In this document: positions 26,632 to 36,243 of the stretch, piece after piece
Layout of the letters: the number at the start of each line of letters is the position of its first letter
Position numbering within the stretch: the first letter of the stretch is position 1
Source: Candidatus Binatia bacterium
Lineage (GTDB): Bacteria; Desulfobacterota; Binatia; HRBIN30
NCBI GenBank assembly: GCA_023150935.1
Contig: JAKLJW010000016.1
Location: 1-64,000 of the forward strand
DNA length: 64,000 nt
Reading direction: 5' to 3'
Notes under the pieces: model-generated
What the model was told of the DNA's origin: nothing
The model's database searches: none
The model's input: only the letters and a program-made list of their open reading frames with translations
Translations under genes and position numbers: made by a program

Positions 26632-27255
26632 CTATTCATCGTCCTCCAGCAACACCGGCGGCTCGTACACCCCGGCCCGGTGTTCCACCACCACGATGCC
26701 GGCGTTGGGGGCGACGCGAGCGGCCTCCCACGACCCGGCGACGAACGCCCACAGGGCGAACATCACGCCGCCGTGACTGACGAGCACCACGTCATCCGCC
26801 CCGCTGGATTGCACCAATCGCTCGAAGGCGGGCACGGCGCGCGCATACACGTCGGCAATCGACTCGCCACCCGGAGGACGCCACTCCCAGCGCGGGCCTT
26901 CATGGAACGCCGCGTCGTCCAACATCGCCGTGTACGGCCTGCCCGCGAAGACGCCGAAGCTTTGCTCGCAGAACGCCGCCTCAAAATGCACCGCGCAATC
27001 GATTTCGCCGGCGATGATCTCCGCCGTTTGACGAGCGCGCGCAAACGGGCTCGCAACCAGGCGCGCCGGTGCACAAAGCGCCCGTATGCGCACCCCGGCG
27101 GCGCGCGCCTGTTCGCGGCCGCGCTCGGTCAACGGCACATTGGTATGCTGCGTAAACGTGCGATCGCGGTTACCCTCGCTCTCCCCGTGGCGCACCAGGA
27201 TGATCCGCGCACGCCCGTTGTCGGGCCGTTCCGTCGGCTGTCGCATGTCCGTCAT
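26632..27255 (-). CDS. Histidine phosphatase family protein (phosphoglycerate mutase-like)
   Basis: A 207-residue member of the histidine phosphatase superfamily. The phospho-histidine motif is LVRHGESEGN. The second arginine lies in SPFARARQTAEII, the glutamate in the region FEAAFCEQSFGVFAG, and the second catalytic histidine in VVLVSHGGVMFA. All four catalytic positions are therefore intact. The start at 27255 overlaps the stop of the upstream subtilase in ATGA, so the two are translationally coupled. Substrates in this branch (GpmB/CobC/SixA-like) vary and cannot be deduced. The frame is open 47 codons further upstream, but that part is antiparallel noise inside the peptidase gene. Confidence 0.87.
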   Translation of the reverse strand: MTDMRQPTERPDNGRARIILVRHGESEGNRDRTFTQHTNVPLTERGREQARAAGVRIRALCAPARLVASPFARARQTAEIIAGEIDCAVHFEAAFCEQSFGVFAGRPYTAMLDDAAFHEGPRWEWRPPGGESIADVYARAVPAFERLVQSSGADDVVLVSHGGVMFALWAFVAGSWEAARVAPNAGIVVVEHRAGVYEPPVLLEDDE

Positions 27256-29006
27256 CGCCGCGGCAAACACCGGAAGCGCAGGCGGTCGTGATCGCGCCGC
27301 GGGCCGCCGATGTCGGCTGGCCCAGTCTCTGCGGCCAGCCGCAACCAGCGCGACTTGCCGTCCGCCGCGACCTGGAAAGCCACGGGCGCGGCACATTGTG
27401 CCGCCCCGATCGGCGTAGTCGGCAACGCCGCCGTGACGGCCGCCGCGTTAACGGCGTCGAGCGCGTCGCTCGATCGCGACGGATCGGGCCACGCCAGGTT
27501 TACGGTAACCACGGGCGCGGTAGCGTCACAGTGGGGGAGGCGCCGGTCCGAGGTGTTGAAACACGCCGTAATCGTGAATTCACAGCGGCCCGCCGTCGGA
27601 TCGCTGTCGCAGGCGGCGTCATTGTCGGTGCATACGACCCCTGGAGCCGGCCGCGGAACGCCGGACGGCGACGCCGGCAGATGCCAGACGACCAGACAGT
27701 CGCTGCGCTTACTGCCGCCGCCAGGCACCAGCATCGTGATGCCGTCGGCCACGGTCATCGCCGACAGAGCGTGAAGCCGCGGGCGTACCAGACCGCTGCG
27801 GTGGTCCTCGATCTGTACGTTGCTGGATTCCAGCGCCGATTCGAGCCCGTCGGCAGTGAGCGCCGGATTGCGGTCGAGCAACAGCGCCGCGGTCGCCGTC
27901 GCGTGCGGTGTCGCTGCCGATGTGCCGGACATAGTCCTGACGCCGCCCCGGGGTCCCACGGAAACGACGCCGACACCGGGGGCCCAGAGGTCGAGCGGAT
28001 CGTCGCTGTTGCCGAACGACGCTACCCGGTCCGCCTTGGTCGTAGCGCCGACCGCAATCGCCCCCGCGATACACGCCGGTGCGCTCAGCGCCCCGGCCTG
28101 GTAGCCGTTCCCGGCCGCGGCAAACACCAGCACGCCCCGGGCGCGCAGCCAGTCGATCGCACGGGCGAACGCAATCGTAGCCGCATCGGCGTCGTCGCAT
28201 GCGCCGGTATAAAGCTGCGCGGTTTCCAAACTCATATTCACAGCCTGCACGTCCGGGCGACTTTCGGCAATCCACTCCAGCGCGGCCACCCAATCCGCAA
28301 GGGTGCCGTTCAGGGCCGCATCGAGGACCTTGACCGCGACGATCTGCGCGCCGGGCGCCACCCCGACGGGTGCGGCGATGCCTTTCGACACGATGACGCC
28401 CGCGACGTGCGGGCCATGAGTATCCGTGGTTACCGCGGCACCCGGGCCGAACTGCCGGCTGCTGCCGTTCGGGCAACAGTTGCCGTCGCAGAAGCAGGCT
28501 TCGGCGGCAATGCTGCCGGCCAGATCCGGATGCGTGGGATCGACGCCGCCGTCGAGCACCGCAACGGTAATGCCCCGGCCAATGCTACCGAACGCGTGGA
28601 CGGTGTCGGCACGGATCAACGGCACGGTGTCGGCAAGGGCTGCACGGCCGCGGGCAACGGGGTCGACAGCGGCGACCTCCGGGTCCGCACGTAACTGCGC
28701 CAGTCCGGCCGGCGTTACCGCCGCGGTAAACGCTCCGACCAAGCGCAGCGCGCGCCGGAGGCGGACGGCTCCGGTGTCGCCGCGGGCAAGCACGCGCGCC
28801 TGTTGTCCGGCCACCGATCGCCGTCGTCCGACGATGTCACCAAGGGGCACCGCACCGGGCTCGCGCAGCGCGACGAAGACCTCGGTGGTGTCGGCGGCGG
28901 CAGACGGCGGATCCTGACCCTGGGCCGGTGCGGGAGGAAAATGCAGCGCGCACAGGTAACCGATCAGGAGCGCACCAGCAGCTGCCCCGTATCGCATCTC
29001 TTCCAT
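27252..29006 (-). CDS. Secreted S8 family serine peptidase (subtilisin-like)
   Basis: A 584-residue exported subtilase. A short signal peptide (GALLIGYLCALHFPPAPAQG) is followed by an inhibitor-I9-like propeptide (VFVALREPGAV ... LRADPEVAAVDPV). The catalytic triad is D152 in VAVLDGGVDPTHP, H197 in DTHGPHVAG and S363 in MSGTSAATPHA; the oxyanion asparagine is N300 in AAAGNGYQ. The region around 170-180 is cysteine-rich (ACFCDGNCCPNG), possibly an insert with disulfides. After the peptidase domain there are ~190 residues with paired cysteines (VVCTDNDAACDSDPTAGRCE), likely a C-terminal secreted domain. The stop overlaps the start of the phosphatase gene. Confidence 0.9.
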   Translation of the reverse strand: MEEMRYGAAAGALLIGYLCALHFPPAPAQGQDPPSAAADTTEVFVALREPGAVPLGDIVGRRRSVAGQQARVLARGDTGAVRLRRALRLVGAFTAAVTPAGLAQLRADPEVAAVDPVARGRAALADTVPLIRADTVHAFGSIGRGITVAVLDGGVDPTHPDLAGSIAAEACFCDGNCCPNGSSRQFGPGAAVTTDTHGPHVAGVIVSKGIAAPVGVAPGAQIVAVKVLDAALNGTLADWVAALEWIAESRPDVQAVNMSLETAQLYTGACDDADAATIAFARAIDWLRARGVLVFAAAGNGYQAGALSAPACIAGAIAVGATTKADRVASFGNSDDPLDLWAPGVGVVSVGPRGGVRTMSGTSAATPHATATAALLLDRNPALTADGLESALESSNVQIEDHRSGLVRPRLHALSAMTVADGITMLVPGGGSKRSDCLVVWHLPASPSGVPRPAPGVVCTDNDAACDSDPTAGRCEFTITACFNTSDRRLPHCDATAPVVTVNLAWPDPSRSSDALDAVNAAAVTAALPTTPIGAAQCAAPVAFQVAADGKSRWLRLAAETGPADIGGPRRDHDRLRFRCLPRR

Positions 29007-29115
29007 TCAAGGCAGGCGGGCGCGGTACGTCAAGACGATATCGGTGCCCGGGCTCTGACGTAGGATAGAGGGCCGTCTTCGCGGGTCGGACGAGCAGGTC
29101 GCCGCGCCGCGGCGA

Positions 29116-29607
29116 TCAGAAATCGCAGCTCTCCTTTCCGATCACGGCGCAAACCACGTTCACGGGAAATCCCCTCCCCCGCAAGAAGCGGGCGGCGCGG
29201 GCACATGCGCGCTTATCGCCGCCGTCGAGTCGGCGCCGGGTCAGCAACGTGCGCGCCCGCGCTTCTTCGTCCGCCACGGCCACCGCGCACGCCGCCGTCT
29301 GCAGGTCTTCGGAGACCCCGTGTGCCGTCAGTTCGGCGCGTATCCGTTCGCTACCGAAGCCGCCCCGCACCCGGCGCTCCGCTATCCGAACCGCTACCGC
29401 TGCATCGTCGAGGTAGCCGGCAGCAAGCAGTCGCGACACGGCGGCATCGATGGCACCGGCCGGCAGGCCGGCGTCCTCCAGCCGCATCCGCAGGTCGCGT
29501 TCGGTATAATCCCGCGCCGCCAGGAACCGTACGGCGCGCTCCCAGGCGGCGGTCTGCGGGTCAGAACCGCTCGATTTCGACCTTGCCTTCGCCGCCCTGG
29601 TCTCCAC
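29116..29607 (-). CDS. recX: Regulatory protein RecX
   Basis: A 163-residue RecX, which inhibits RecA filament growth. The three-helix repeats are visible: AVRFLAARDYTERDLRMRL, VSRLLAAGYLDDAAVAVRIA and GFGSERIRAELTAHGVSED. It ends with AARFLRGRGFPVNVVCAVIG. Its start at 29607 lies 47 bases inside the 3' end of the pilT-like gene, an unusually long overlap; no later ATG or GTG keeps the first helix, so this start is probably right. Location two genes after recA is consistent with the common recA-recX pairing, interrupted here by the pilT-like gene. Confidence 0.87.
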   Translation of the reverse strand: METRAAKARSKSSGSDPQTAAWERAVRFLAARDYTERDLRMRLEDAGLPAGAIDAAVSRLLAAGYLDDAAVAVRIAERRVRGGFGSERIRAELTAHGVSEDLQTAACAVAVADEEARARTLLTRRRLDGGDKRACARAARFLRGRGFPVNVVCAVIGKESCDF

Positions 29608-30712
29608 GGCCCTCGAAATCGCTCCACCGACTGTCGCTGGTCGAGGAGATCCCGCGTAGCTTCAGCTCGAAGTCGCCCGGGTTGGCCGCGTTTTTCAGGG
29701 CCTCCTCGCGGCTGATCAGCTCCGCTCTGTACAACGCCATCAACGACTGGTCGAAGGTCTGCATGCCGTAGGTGGTATGGCCCTGCGCAATCACCTCGCG
29801 CAGGTCGCGCAGTTTCTCCTTCTCGCCAACGTATTCGCGCACGCGCGCCGTCGACACCAGCACCTCGCACGCCGGCACCATACCCTCGCCGTTCGCCCGC
29901 GGAATGAGCCGTTGACTGACTATCCCGCGCAGGATGCTCGAGAGAATCAAGCGCACCTGATCGCGCTGATGCTCGGGGAAGACGCTGATTACTCTGGTGA
30001 TCGTCTCCGGCGCGTCCAGCGTGTGCAGCGTGCTCATGACGAGGTGCCCGGTCTCGGCCGCCAGAATAGCCGTCTCGATGGTCTCCAGGTCGCGCATCTC
30101 GCCGACCAGAATCACGTCCGGGTTCTGCCGCATCGCCGCCTTCAGCGCCGCCGGGAAGTTGACCGCGTCGTAGCCCACCTCGCGCTGATTGATGAAACTC
30201 AGGCGATCGCTGTGCACGTACTCGATCGGATCCTCGATGGTGATGATGTGGCACCGGCGCGAGGCGTTGATGTAGTCGATCATGGCGGCCAGCGTGGTGC
30301 TCTTACCGCTGCCGGTGGTTCCTGTGACGAGCACGAGTCCGCGCCGCTCGTCGGCGATCCGCTCCACCACGGGCGGCAGGTTCAGATCGGCCACCGTGCG
30401 GATCTTGTTCGAAATGACGCGGATCACCACGCTCAGGTCGCCGCGCTGGCGGAAGACGTTGACGCGAAAACGTCCGAGCGCGGGCGAGTGGTAGGCGAGG
30501 TCGGCCTGGAGGTCGGTGGCGAAACGCTTGCGGTGGTAGTCGTCGAGGATGCTGTCGACCGCCCGCTGCACGGCTTCGTGGGTAAGCGGGTCGGCACCGG
30601 GCAGCGGAACGAGATCGGCGTGGACGCGGATGCCGGGCGGTCGTCCGGGCTTCAGCATGACGTCGGACGCACCGGCGCCAACGGCGGCTCCCAGAATCTG
30701 ATCGAGGTCCAT
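29561..30712 (-). CDS. pilT: Type IV pilus twitching motility ATPase (PilT family)
   Basis: A 383-residue GspE/PilT-type hexameric ATPase that powers pilus retraction. It begins DLDQILGAAVGAGASDVMLK, the PilT N-terminal domain. Walker A is VTGTTGSGKSTTLAAMIDY, the Asp box reads TIEDPIEYVHSDRLSFINQR, Walker B is VILVGEMRDLETIETAI, and the His box is ETGHLVMSTLHT. The C-terminal segment GMQTFDQSLMALYRAELISREE also fits PilT. In this branch the AIRNLIRE element of classical PilT is not visible, so PilU or a PilT-like paralogue is possible. It sits between recA (14-base gap) and recX, away from any other pilus gene. Confidence 0.88.
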   Translation of the reverse strand: MDLDQILGAAVGAGASDVMLKPGRPPGIRVHADLVPLPGADPLTHEAVQRAVDSILDDYHRKRFATDLQADLAYHSPALGRFRVNVFRQRGDLSVVIRVISNKIRTVADLNLPPVVERIADERRGLVLVTGTTGSGKSTTLAAMIDYINASRRCHIITIEDPIEYVHSDRLSFINQREVGYDAVNFPAALKAAMRQNPDVILVGEMRDLETIETAILAAETGHLVMSTLHTLDAPETITRVISVFPEHQRDQVRLILSSILRGIVSQRLIPRANGEGMVPACEVLVSTARVREYVGEKEKLRDLREVIAQGHTTYGMQTFDQSLMALYRAELISREEALKNAANPGDFELKLRGISSTSDSRWSDFEGRGDQGGEGKVEIERF

Positions 30713-30726
30713 CTCGGCTCCGTCGC

Positions 30727-31803
<1,077 letters not shown>

Positions 31804-31816
31804 GGTTCGTCTCCTT

Positions 31817-32464
31817 TTACCCTAATCGGGAATCGTTGACTATCGAGGATGCGAGAGGGACCGTCCAGAGGACGGCGTATTGCGCCCCCTCGCGGTGCAG
31901 CAGGCTGCGATAGACGGCGACGGCATTCACAACCGTAGTGCCGAAGTCGTCCTCGCGATGCCGCTCGATGACCTCGGCAAGCGCCGGCCATCCGCGCGTG
32001 CCGTTGACCCGGCCGAGGGTGACGTGCGGCGTGAATGCGCGTCCCTCCGCCGCGAACCCCAGCGGCGCCAGTGCGGCTTCCACGCGCGCCGCCAGCTCGG
32101 CCAGGCCATCGCCCACGAGGCCCGCCCATACGACGCGCGGGCGCCGCATCGCCGGGAATGCCCCGAGGCCGCGCACCGCCAGGGTCATTGCCGCTACCTC
32201 ACGCAAGGTCTCGCGCAAAGCCGCGTGTACTTGCGCCAGCAGCGACGGCGCTACCGCCCCGAGGAACTTCAGTGTCACGTGCATCCCGCCGGGGCGAACC
32301 CAACGCACGTCGGCGGGTACTCTTGTCAGCTCGGCTTGTAGCCGTCGCAGGTTATCGAGGACCGCGGCATCCAAATCCACCGCCACAAAACTCCGGATGC
32401 GCTCCTCGCCCCTGCCGTCCATCCGCCTCGTCCCCGCCCCACGCCGCATCCTCAACTCCCTCAT
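31817..32464 (-). CDS. thpR: RNA 2',3'-cyclic phosphodiesterase (2H family, ThpR)
   Basis: A 215-residue 2H phosphoesterase with both catalytic H-x-T-x motifs: HVTLKFLG in the first half and HVTLGRV in the second. The lead strand [13 protein letters not shown] and [16 protein letters not shown] match the ThpR/LigT family, which hydrolyses RNA 2',3'-cyclic phosphates. The ATG at 32464 overlaps the cinA stop as ATGA and is chosen for that; an ATG about 15 codons later ([12 protein letters not shown]) would also leave the fold complete. The pairing of thpR with cinA, pgpA and recA is known from several proteobacterial genomes. Confidence 0.85.
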   Translation of the reverse strand: MRELRMRRGAGTRRMDGRGEERIRSFVAVDLDAAVLDNLRRLQAELTRVPADVRWVRPGGMHVTLKFLGAVAPSLLAQVHAALRETLREVAAMTLAVRGLGAFPAMRRPRVVWAGLVGDGLAELAARVEAALAPLGFAAEGRAFTPHVTLGRVNGTRGWPALAEVIERHREDDFGTTVVNAVAVYRSLLHREGAQYAVLWTVPLASSIVNDSRLG

Positions 32465-33744
32465 CGCCGCAGGATGCTCACCTCGGTCGGGTCCAACCCG
32501 AGCAGGTGGCGACGCAACCAGTCGAGCGCTACCTGCGACGACAGCAACTTCACCCACTCGCGGTTACCCCAGAGCTGGTAGCGTTTGGTGCGCACACGGG
32601 TGTTGTCGGCAAGACCGATGCATACCGTCCCGACCGGCTTGTCGGGCGTGCCCCCTTCCGGACCGGCAATACCGGTCACCGCGATGCCGAGGTTCGCGCC
32701 GAGCACGTGCCGCACACCTTCTGCCATTTCACCAGCCGTCTCCACGCTCACCGCACCGTAGCGGTCGATCGTTTCGGTGCCCACGCCGAGCACCTTGACC
32801 TTCACGTCGTTGGCGTAGGCCACCACACTGCCCCGATAATACACCGAACTGCCCGCAACGGCTGTCAACCGATGGCCCACCAGGCCACCGGTACAAGACT
32901 CGGCGACGGCCAGCGTCCGCTCCTGTGCGGTGAGAAGCTGTCCGACGACTGCCTCCATGCTCGTGTCGCCCTCGCCATAGGCGAAAATCCCGATCCGTTG
33001 GCGCAGACGCTCGGATAGCTCGACGAGACGTTGCGGGACGAAGTCCGGGTTGCCGTGGACCGTCAGTCGTACGGAGATCTGCGGGAACGCGGCGCGAAAG
33101 GCGATGCGACCCTCGGCCGGATCGACCGCGCCCGCGACCAGCTCATCGAGCGCCGACTCACTGATACCGAAGGTCTGAAAGCTGTGACTGAGATACACCT
33201 CGTCACTACCGCGCGCCGACCCCAACCACGTGCGTACCAGTTCCTCGAGCATCGGCTTCATCTCCCGCGGCACGCCGGGAAGGACGACGAGGTGTTTGCA
33301 CCCGTGCGGCGTGTCCAGGTCGAGCCGGAAACCCGGTGCCGTGCCCAGGGCGTTGGGCAGGACCGTGGCGCCCTGCGGAATCATCGCCTGCTTCAGATTG
33401 TTTTCCGGCATCACCCGGCCCATCGCCTCGAACATCTGCCGAATACGCGTCGCAACCGCCTCGTCGAGCACGAGAGGACGCCCGATCACGCGAGCTACCG
33501 TTTCCGTGGTCAGATCGTCGGCGGTTGGACCGAGACCGCCGGTGGAGACGACAAGGTCTGCCTGCCGCATGGCCGCGTCCCACGCCCATGCGATGCGCTC
33601 GGGGTAATCGCCGACGCAGACGATGGCGGTAACGTCGAGGCCGGCCGCTACCAGCCGGTCGGCAATGAAGTTGGCGTTCGTGTCGACGGTGCGGCCGGTG
33701 GTCAGCTCATCGCCAGTGCTGAGGATGGCGGCGCGGGCGATCAT
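32461..33744 (-). CDS. cinA: CinA family protein (competence/damage-inducible, NMN amidohydrolase-type)
   Basis: A 427-residue two-domain CinA. The N-terminal COG1058 domain has ILSTGDELTTGRTVDTNANF, VVSTGGLGPTADDLT and LPGVPREMKPMLEE. The C-terminal PncC-like amidase domain has AVAESCTGGLVGHRLTAVAG, SVYYRGSVVAYANDVKV and GIAVTGIAGPEGGTPDKPVG. The protein is thought to remove NMN and similar by-products of pyridine nucleotide turnover, and is often co-transcribed with recA. Its first codon overlaps the stop of pgpA and its stop overlaps thpR, both as ATGA. Confidence 0.94.
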   Translation of the reverse strand: MIARAAILSTGDELTTGRTVDTNANFIADRLVAAGLDVTAIVCVGDYPERIAWAWDAAMRQADLVVSTGGLGPTADDLTTETVARVIGRPLVLDEAVATRIRQMFEAMGRVMPENNLKQAMIPQGATVLPNALGTAPGFRLDLDTPHGCKHLVVLPGVPREMKPMLEELVRTWLGSARGSDEVYLSHSFQTFGISESALDELVAGAVDPAEGRIAFRAAFPQISVRLTVHGNPDFVPQRLVELSERLRQRIGIFAYGEGDTSMEAVVGQLLTAQERTLAVAESCTGGLVGHRLTAVAGSSVYYRGSVVAYANDVKVKVLGVGTETIDRYGAVSVETAGEMAEGVRHVLGANLGIAVTGIAGPEGGTPDKPVGTVCIGLADNTRVRTKRYQLWGNREWVKLLSSQVALDWLRRHLLGLDPTEVSILRR

Positions 33745-34208
33745 GCTAGCAATCCGACGGCCATGGCCACGCGGATCAGCAAGTTCGTATAGACACCCGA
33801 GACGACGTCATCGAGGACCACGCCCGCGCCACCGGGGAGACGCGCATCGATTGCTCCGGCGGGATACGGCTTGATCACATCGAGCACTCTGAAGACGAGA
33901 AACGCAACCAGTGCCGTGGTGAGGTTGGGCGCGAGGAAGAGAGTTGCGGCCAGGTAGCCCACGACCTCGTCGATCACGATCTTGTGGCTGTCGTGTTCGC
34001 CGAGGTAGGCGTCGGCACGTCCGGCAACCCATACGGCCAGCGCCACGGCTACCAGGAACAGAAGAACGTAGAGTACGGCCGAGGTCGCGCGGACCTCGTC
34101 AAACCACCAGAACAGCGGAATGCCCACCAGACTTCCGAAGGTTCCGGAAGCCACCGGGATGTAGCCGATATACCCGGCACTGGCGACGGCAAGGACGAGG
34201 TTGCGCAT
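33741..34208 (-). CDS. pgpA: Phosphatidylglycerophosphatase A
   Basis: A 155-residue inner-membrane phosphatase that makes phosphatidylglycerol from its phosphate precursor. The family start SAGYIGYIPVASGTFGSLVG is followed by KIVIDEVVGYLAATLF, holding the conserved DE pair, and FRVLDVIKPYPAGAIDARLPG with GGAGVVLDDVVSGVYTNL at the end. Four hydrophobic segments are present. It is the first gene of the pgpA-cinA-thpR-recA-pilT-recX run. The stop overlaps the cinA start as ATGA. Confidence 0.92.
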   Translation of the reverse strand: MRNLVLAVASAGYIGYIPVASGTFGSLVGIPLFWWFDEVRATSAVLYVLLFLVAVALAVWVAGRADAYLGEHDSHKIVIDEVVGYLAATLFLAPNLTTALVAFLVFRVLDVIKPYPAGAIDARLPGGAGVVLDDVVSGVYTNLLIRVAMAVGLLA

Positions 34209-34280
34209 GGAAGGAGCGCCGATCCTAGTGGCGCTGCGTGGGCGCCGTCAAGGTACCGTCACTTCGGCGCATCAAACGCC

Positions 34281-34308
34281 GGGAGGGCGAACCGCAGTTC
34301 GCCCTCCC
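34281..34308 (-). terminator. Stem-loop downstream of atpE (probable terminator)
   Basis: GGGAGGGCGAAC (34281-34292) and GTTCGCCCTCCC (34297-34308) form a perfect 12-bp stem with the tetraloop CGCA, 35 bases after the atpE stop on the minus strand. There is no T-run, so termination would be imperfect or Rho-assisted. The GGGAGGGCGA core is shared with the long palindrome at 5233-5298. Confidence 0.5.
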
Positions 34309-34343
34309 GAGTAACGGCGCGTTGCAACCCCGGCGGGCCGCGT

Positions 34344-34655
34344 TCAGACCTTGCCCTGCAGGAAGAACGCGACCACCAGGGCGTAAATCGCCAGCGCTTC
34401 CATGAATGCGATACCGATAATCATCGGCGTCTGGATGCGATCGGCAGCGTTCGGGTTGCGGCCGATGGACTCCATGGCGGCGGCCACCGCACGCCCTTGC
34501 CCGAGACCCGCGCCGATACCCGCGAGGCCGACGGCCAAGCCGGCACCAATGGCCACCAGACCACGGTCGGTCGAGTCGCCCTCCGCGGCGAACGCGGGCG
34601 CCGCCAGCAGCAGCACGAACGCTGCAAGGCCTAACACTCTCCATACGTTACGCAT
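34344..34655 (-). CDS. atpE: ATP synthase F0 subunit c
   Basis: A 103-residue proteolipid with a typical signal-peptide-like N-terminus (VLGLAAFVLLLAAPAFAAEG), then the two hairpin helices. Helix 1 is GLVAIGAGLAVGLAGIGAGL followed by GQGRAVAAAMESIGRNP; helix 2 holds the ion-binding carboxylate in IIGIAFMEALAIYALVV. The glutamine of helix 1 that matters in sodium enzymes is present (GLGQG), but the residue after the glutamate is alanine rather than serine, so proton coupling is more likely. The extra N-terminal extension is seen in some deltaproteobacterial c subunits. It lies downstream of atpB, separated by a repeat and intergenic sequence of 243 bases. Confidence 0.92.
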   Translation of the reverse strand: MRNVWRVLGLAAFVLLLAAPAFAAEGDSTDRGLVAIGAGLAVGLAGIGAGLGQGRAVAAAMESIGRNPNAADRIQTPMIIGIAFMEALAIYALVVAFFLQGKV

Positions 34656-34762
34656 CGTTTCCGTCCTCCTTCTCTCTAATCTGGGAGCGCGCTTTGGCCA
34701 CGCCTCTCTGTCCTCCTCGCCACACCTCGGCCGCGCGATCTCCCGATTCTTTTGTGGATCCT

Positions 34763-34898
34763 CTCAGCGCGGGCTTCGCCCGCAACCCATTGCGGATTGC
34801 GGAATGCGGATTGCAGAACTCATGAATCCGTCGTCCGCAATCCGAAATCCGCATTCCGAAATTCTTCGCACCATGCGGCGAACTCGCGAACTAGTAGC
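34763..34898 (-). repeat. Long dispersed repeat R3, copy B, abutting the atpB stop codon
   Basis: On the minus strand the element starts at the first base after the atpB TGA (GCTACTAGTTCGCGAGTTCG...) and runs 136 bases to CGCGCTGAG. It matches 10743-10871 with about five substitutions and one 8-base insertion. As in copy A the GGAATGCGGATT ... AATCCGCATTCC arms form a long hairpin. Confidence 0.9.
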
Positions 34899-35618
34899 TC
34901 AGTGGTGGTGCTCTTCCGCCTCATGGTCGCCGTGATGCGCAATGGCGAGCGACAGGTAGATGATGCTGAGAATGGTGAACACGAACGCCTGCACGAGACA
35001 CACGAAAGCACCGAGGGCGTAGAACACGACCGGCACTACCAGCTTGGTCAGATCCGTGAAGATCGATAAGACCAGGTGGTCTCCCGTCATGTTGCCGAAG
35101 AGACGCAAACCCAACGAGACCGGCCGGACCAGATTGTCGATCAGCTCGAGCGGCAGGATCAGCGGCATCAGCCACCAGATCGGTCCGAGAAAGTGTTTCA
35201 GATAACCCATGCCGTGCTCGCGAAACCCGAAGCCGTTGTAGAGCACGAACGACATGACGCCGAGCGCGAAGGTTACGTTGAAGTCGCTGGTCGGGGGCGA
35301 GAATCCCGGCACCAGCCCGATGAGATTGGCCGCCAAGATGAATAGAAAGAACGTGCCGTAGATACTAACGTACTGGCGCCCCCTAGGGCCGAGCAGCCCC
35401 TCGATAAAACCGACGAACCACTCGACGTAGATCTCGAGCGTGTTGCGCGCAGTGAGCGTCTCGTCGGGCACTGCGGGGTCGGTGGCAGCCGCGAGTTTAC
35501 GGTTCGCAATCCACGCCCACAGAAGCAACCCGAAGACGACCAGCACCGCCGTCGACGTGTGCGGCGCCATGAAGTGCAGCCCGGGGACGGTTGCCACCCA
35601 GGAGAAACCGTGTTCCAC
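34899..35618 (-). CDS. atpB: ATP synthase F0 subunit a
   Basis: A 239-residue membrane protein forming the proton half-channels. The essential arginine is in LVRPVSLGLRLFGNMTGDH (R of SLGLRLFGN), and the C-terminal helix contains LVQAFVFTILSIIYLSLA. The entry motif NLIGLVPGFSPPTSDFNVT is also clear. Five to six hydrophobic segments are present. The tail is unusually His/Glu-rich (HHGDHEAEEHHH), which may bind metal or be neutral. It follows atpI by one base, with ribosome-binding site AAGGAGTGA inside the end of atpI. The R3 repeat begins at its stop codon. Confidence 0.95.
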   Translation of the reverse strand: MEHGFSWVATVPGLHFMAPHTSTAVLVVFGLLLWAWIANRKLAAATDPAVPDETLTARNTLEIYVEWFVGFIEGLLGPRGRQYVSIYGTFFLFILAANLIGLVPGFSPPTSDFNVTFALGVMSFVLYNGFGFREHGMGYLKHFLGPIWWLMPLILPLELIDNLVRPVSLGLRLFGNMTGDHLVLSIFTDLTKLVVPVVFYALGAFVCLVQAFVFTILSIIYLSLAIAHHGDHEAEEHHH

Positions 35619-35619
35619 C

Positions 35620-36003
35620 TCAATTCACTCCTTTCACCGACATCACCCCTCCCCGCATACCTTCGATGACGCACGCCGCCAGAAGGAGCGTGACGCCAAC
35701 CGCAAAGCTCATGCCCTCGATCGGCAGCCGCCCCAGTAACGCCGCCACCAAACCGAGGAACAGTCCGAACTTCAAGACGATCGCCCCCACCGCCAATCCG
35801 ACGCCCCGCCCACCGTCACCCGCGCCACTGCGGTGCACGAACGCGTCGGTCATTACCCGCAGAAGCCAGATGTTGGCACCCATGACCGCCCCACCGAGCA
35901 CCACGCTCACCGGATCGCCGATACCCGTCGCGGCCGCAACGCCGGCCGTACCGCCCACCAGCCCGATGTGCAGCTTACCCACCCGTGCCAGTGTTGCCTC
36001 CAT
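35620..36003 (-). CDS. atpI: ATP synthase subunit I-like protein
   Basis: A 127-residue hydrophobic protein with four membrane segments: LHIGLVGGTAGVAAATGI, VVLGGAVMGANIWLLRV, AVGAIVLKFGLFLGLVAALL and FAVGVTLLLAACVIEGM. Length, segment count and place between atpZ and atpB are those of the AtpI/ATP-synthase-I family, which helps c-ring assembly and may carry Mg2+. The sequence family itself is weakly conserved, so position matters most here. It starts 29 bases before the stop of the upstream atpZ. Confidence 0.75.
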   Translation of the reverse strand: MEATLARVGKLHIGLVGGTAGVAAATGIGDPVSVVLGGAVMGANIWLLRVMTDAFVHRSGAGDGGRGVGLAVGAIVLKFGLFLGLVAALLGRLPIEGMSFAVGVTLLLAACVIEGMRGGVMSVKGVN

Positions 36004-36232
36004 CGCCCCCGTGCGAATTAGACCTCTTCAAGCTCCAAAGCAACCGGTACACCGCCCCACCCATCGCCCCCAGGGTCATGACAAGAGTAAACAGCGGCTC
36101 CGTCCCGAGGCGCCGATCGATCCAGTTCCCCACCAGGACCCCCGCCACCACGGTCCCCCCGAACTCGAACCCCACGCCGAGGAAGCGATAGGCGCGTTGC
36201 AACCCGCCGTCTCTGCCGCCGCCGAACGAAAT
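35975..36232 (-). CDS. atpZ: AtpZ/AtpI-family small membrane protein, probable ATT start
   Basis: An ~85-residue protein with two membrane helices: GVGFEFGGTVVAGVLVGNWI and FTLVMTLGAMGGAVYRLLW. The first helix with GNWIDRRLGTEP after it matches the AtpZ/F0F1-ATPase-subunit family that precedes atpI-atpB in many bacteria. No ATG or GTG lies in frame near the hemL end. AAGGGAGG at 36237-36244 is followed by ACCG and then ATT at 36232, which I give as the start; a TTG at 36202 is the alternative and would still keep the conserved helix. The C-terminus is Gly/Ser/His-rich and overlaps atpI by 29 bases. Confidence 0.6.
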   Translation of the reverse strand: MSFGGGRDGGLQRAYRFLGVGFEFGGTVVAGVLVGNWIDRRLGTEPLFTLVMTLGAMGGAVYRLLWSLKRSNSHGGDGGNTGTGG

Positions 36233-36243
36233 CGGTCCTCCCT

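Noticed and set aside
34344..34655. Sodium-coupled ATP synthase from the c-subunit glutamine
   Set aside because: The helix 1 glutamine is present, but the serine/threonine next to the carboxylate in helix 2 is replaced by alanine, so the sodium signature is incomplete.
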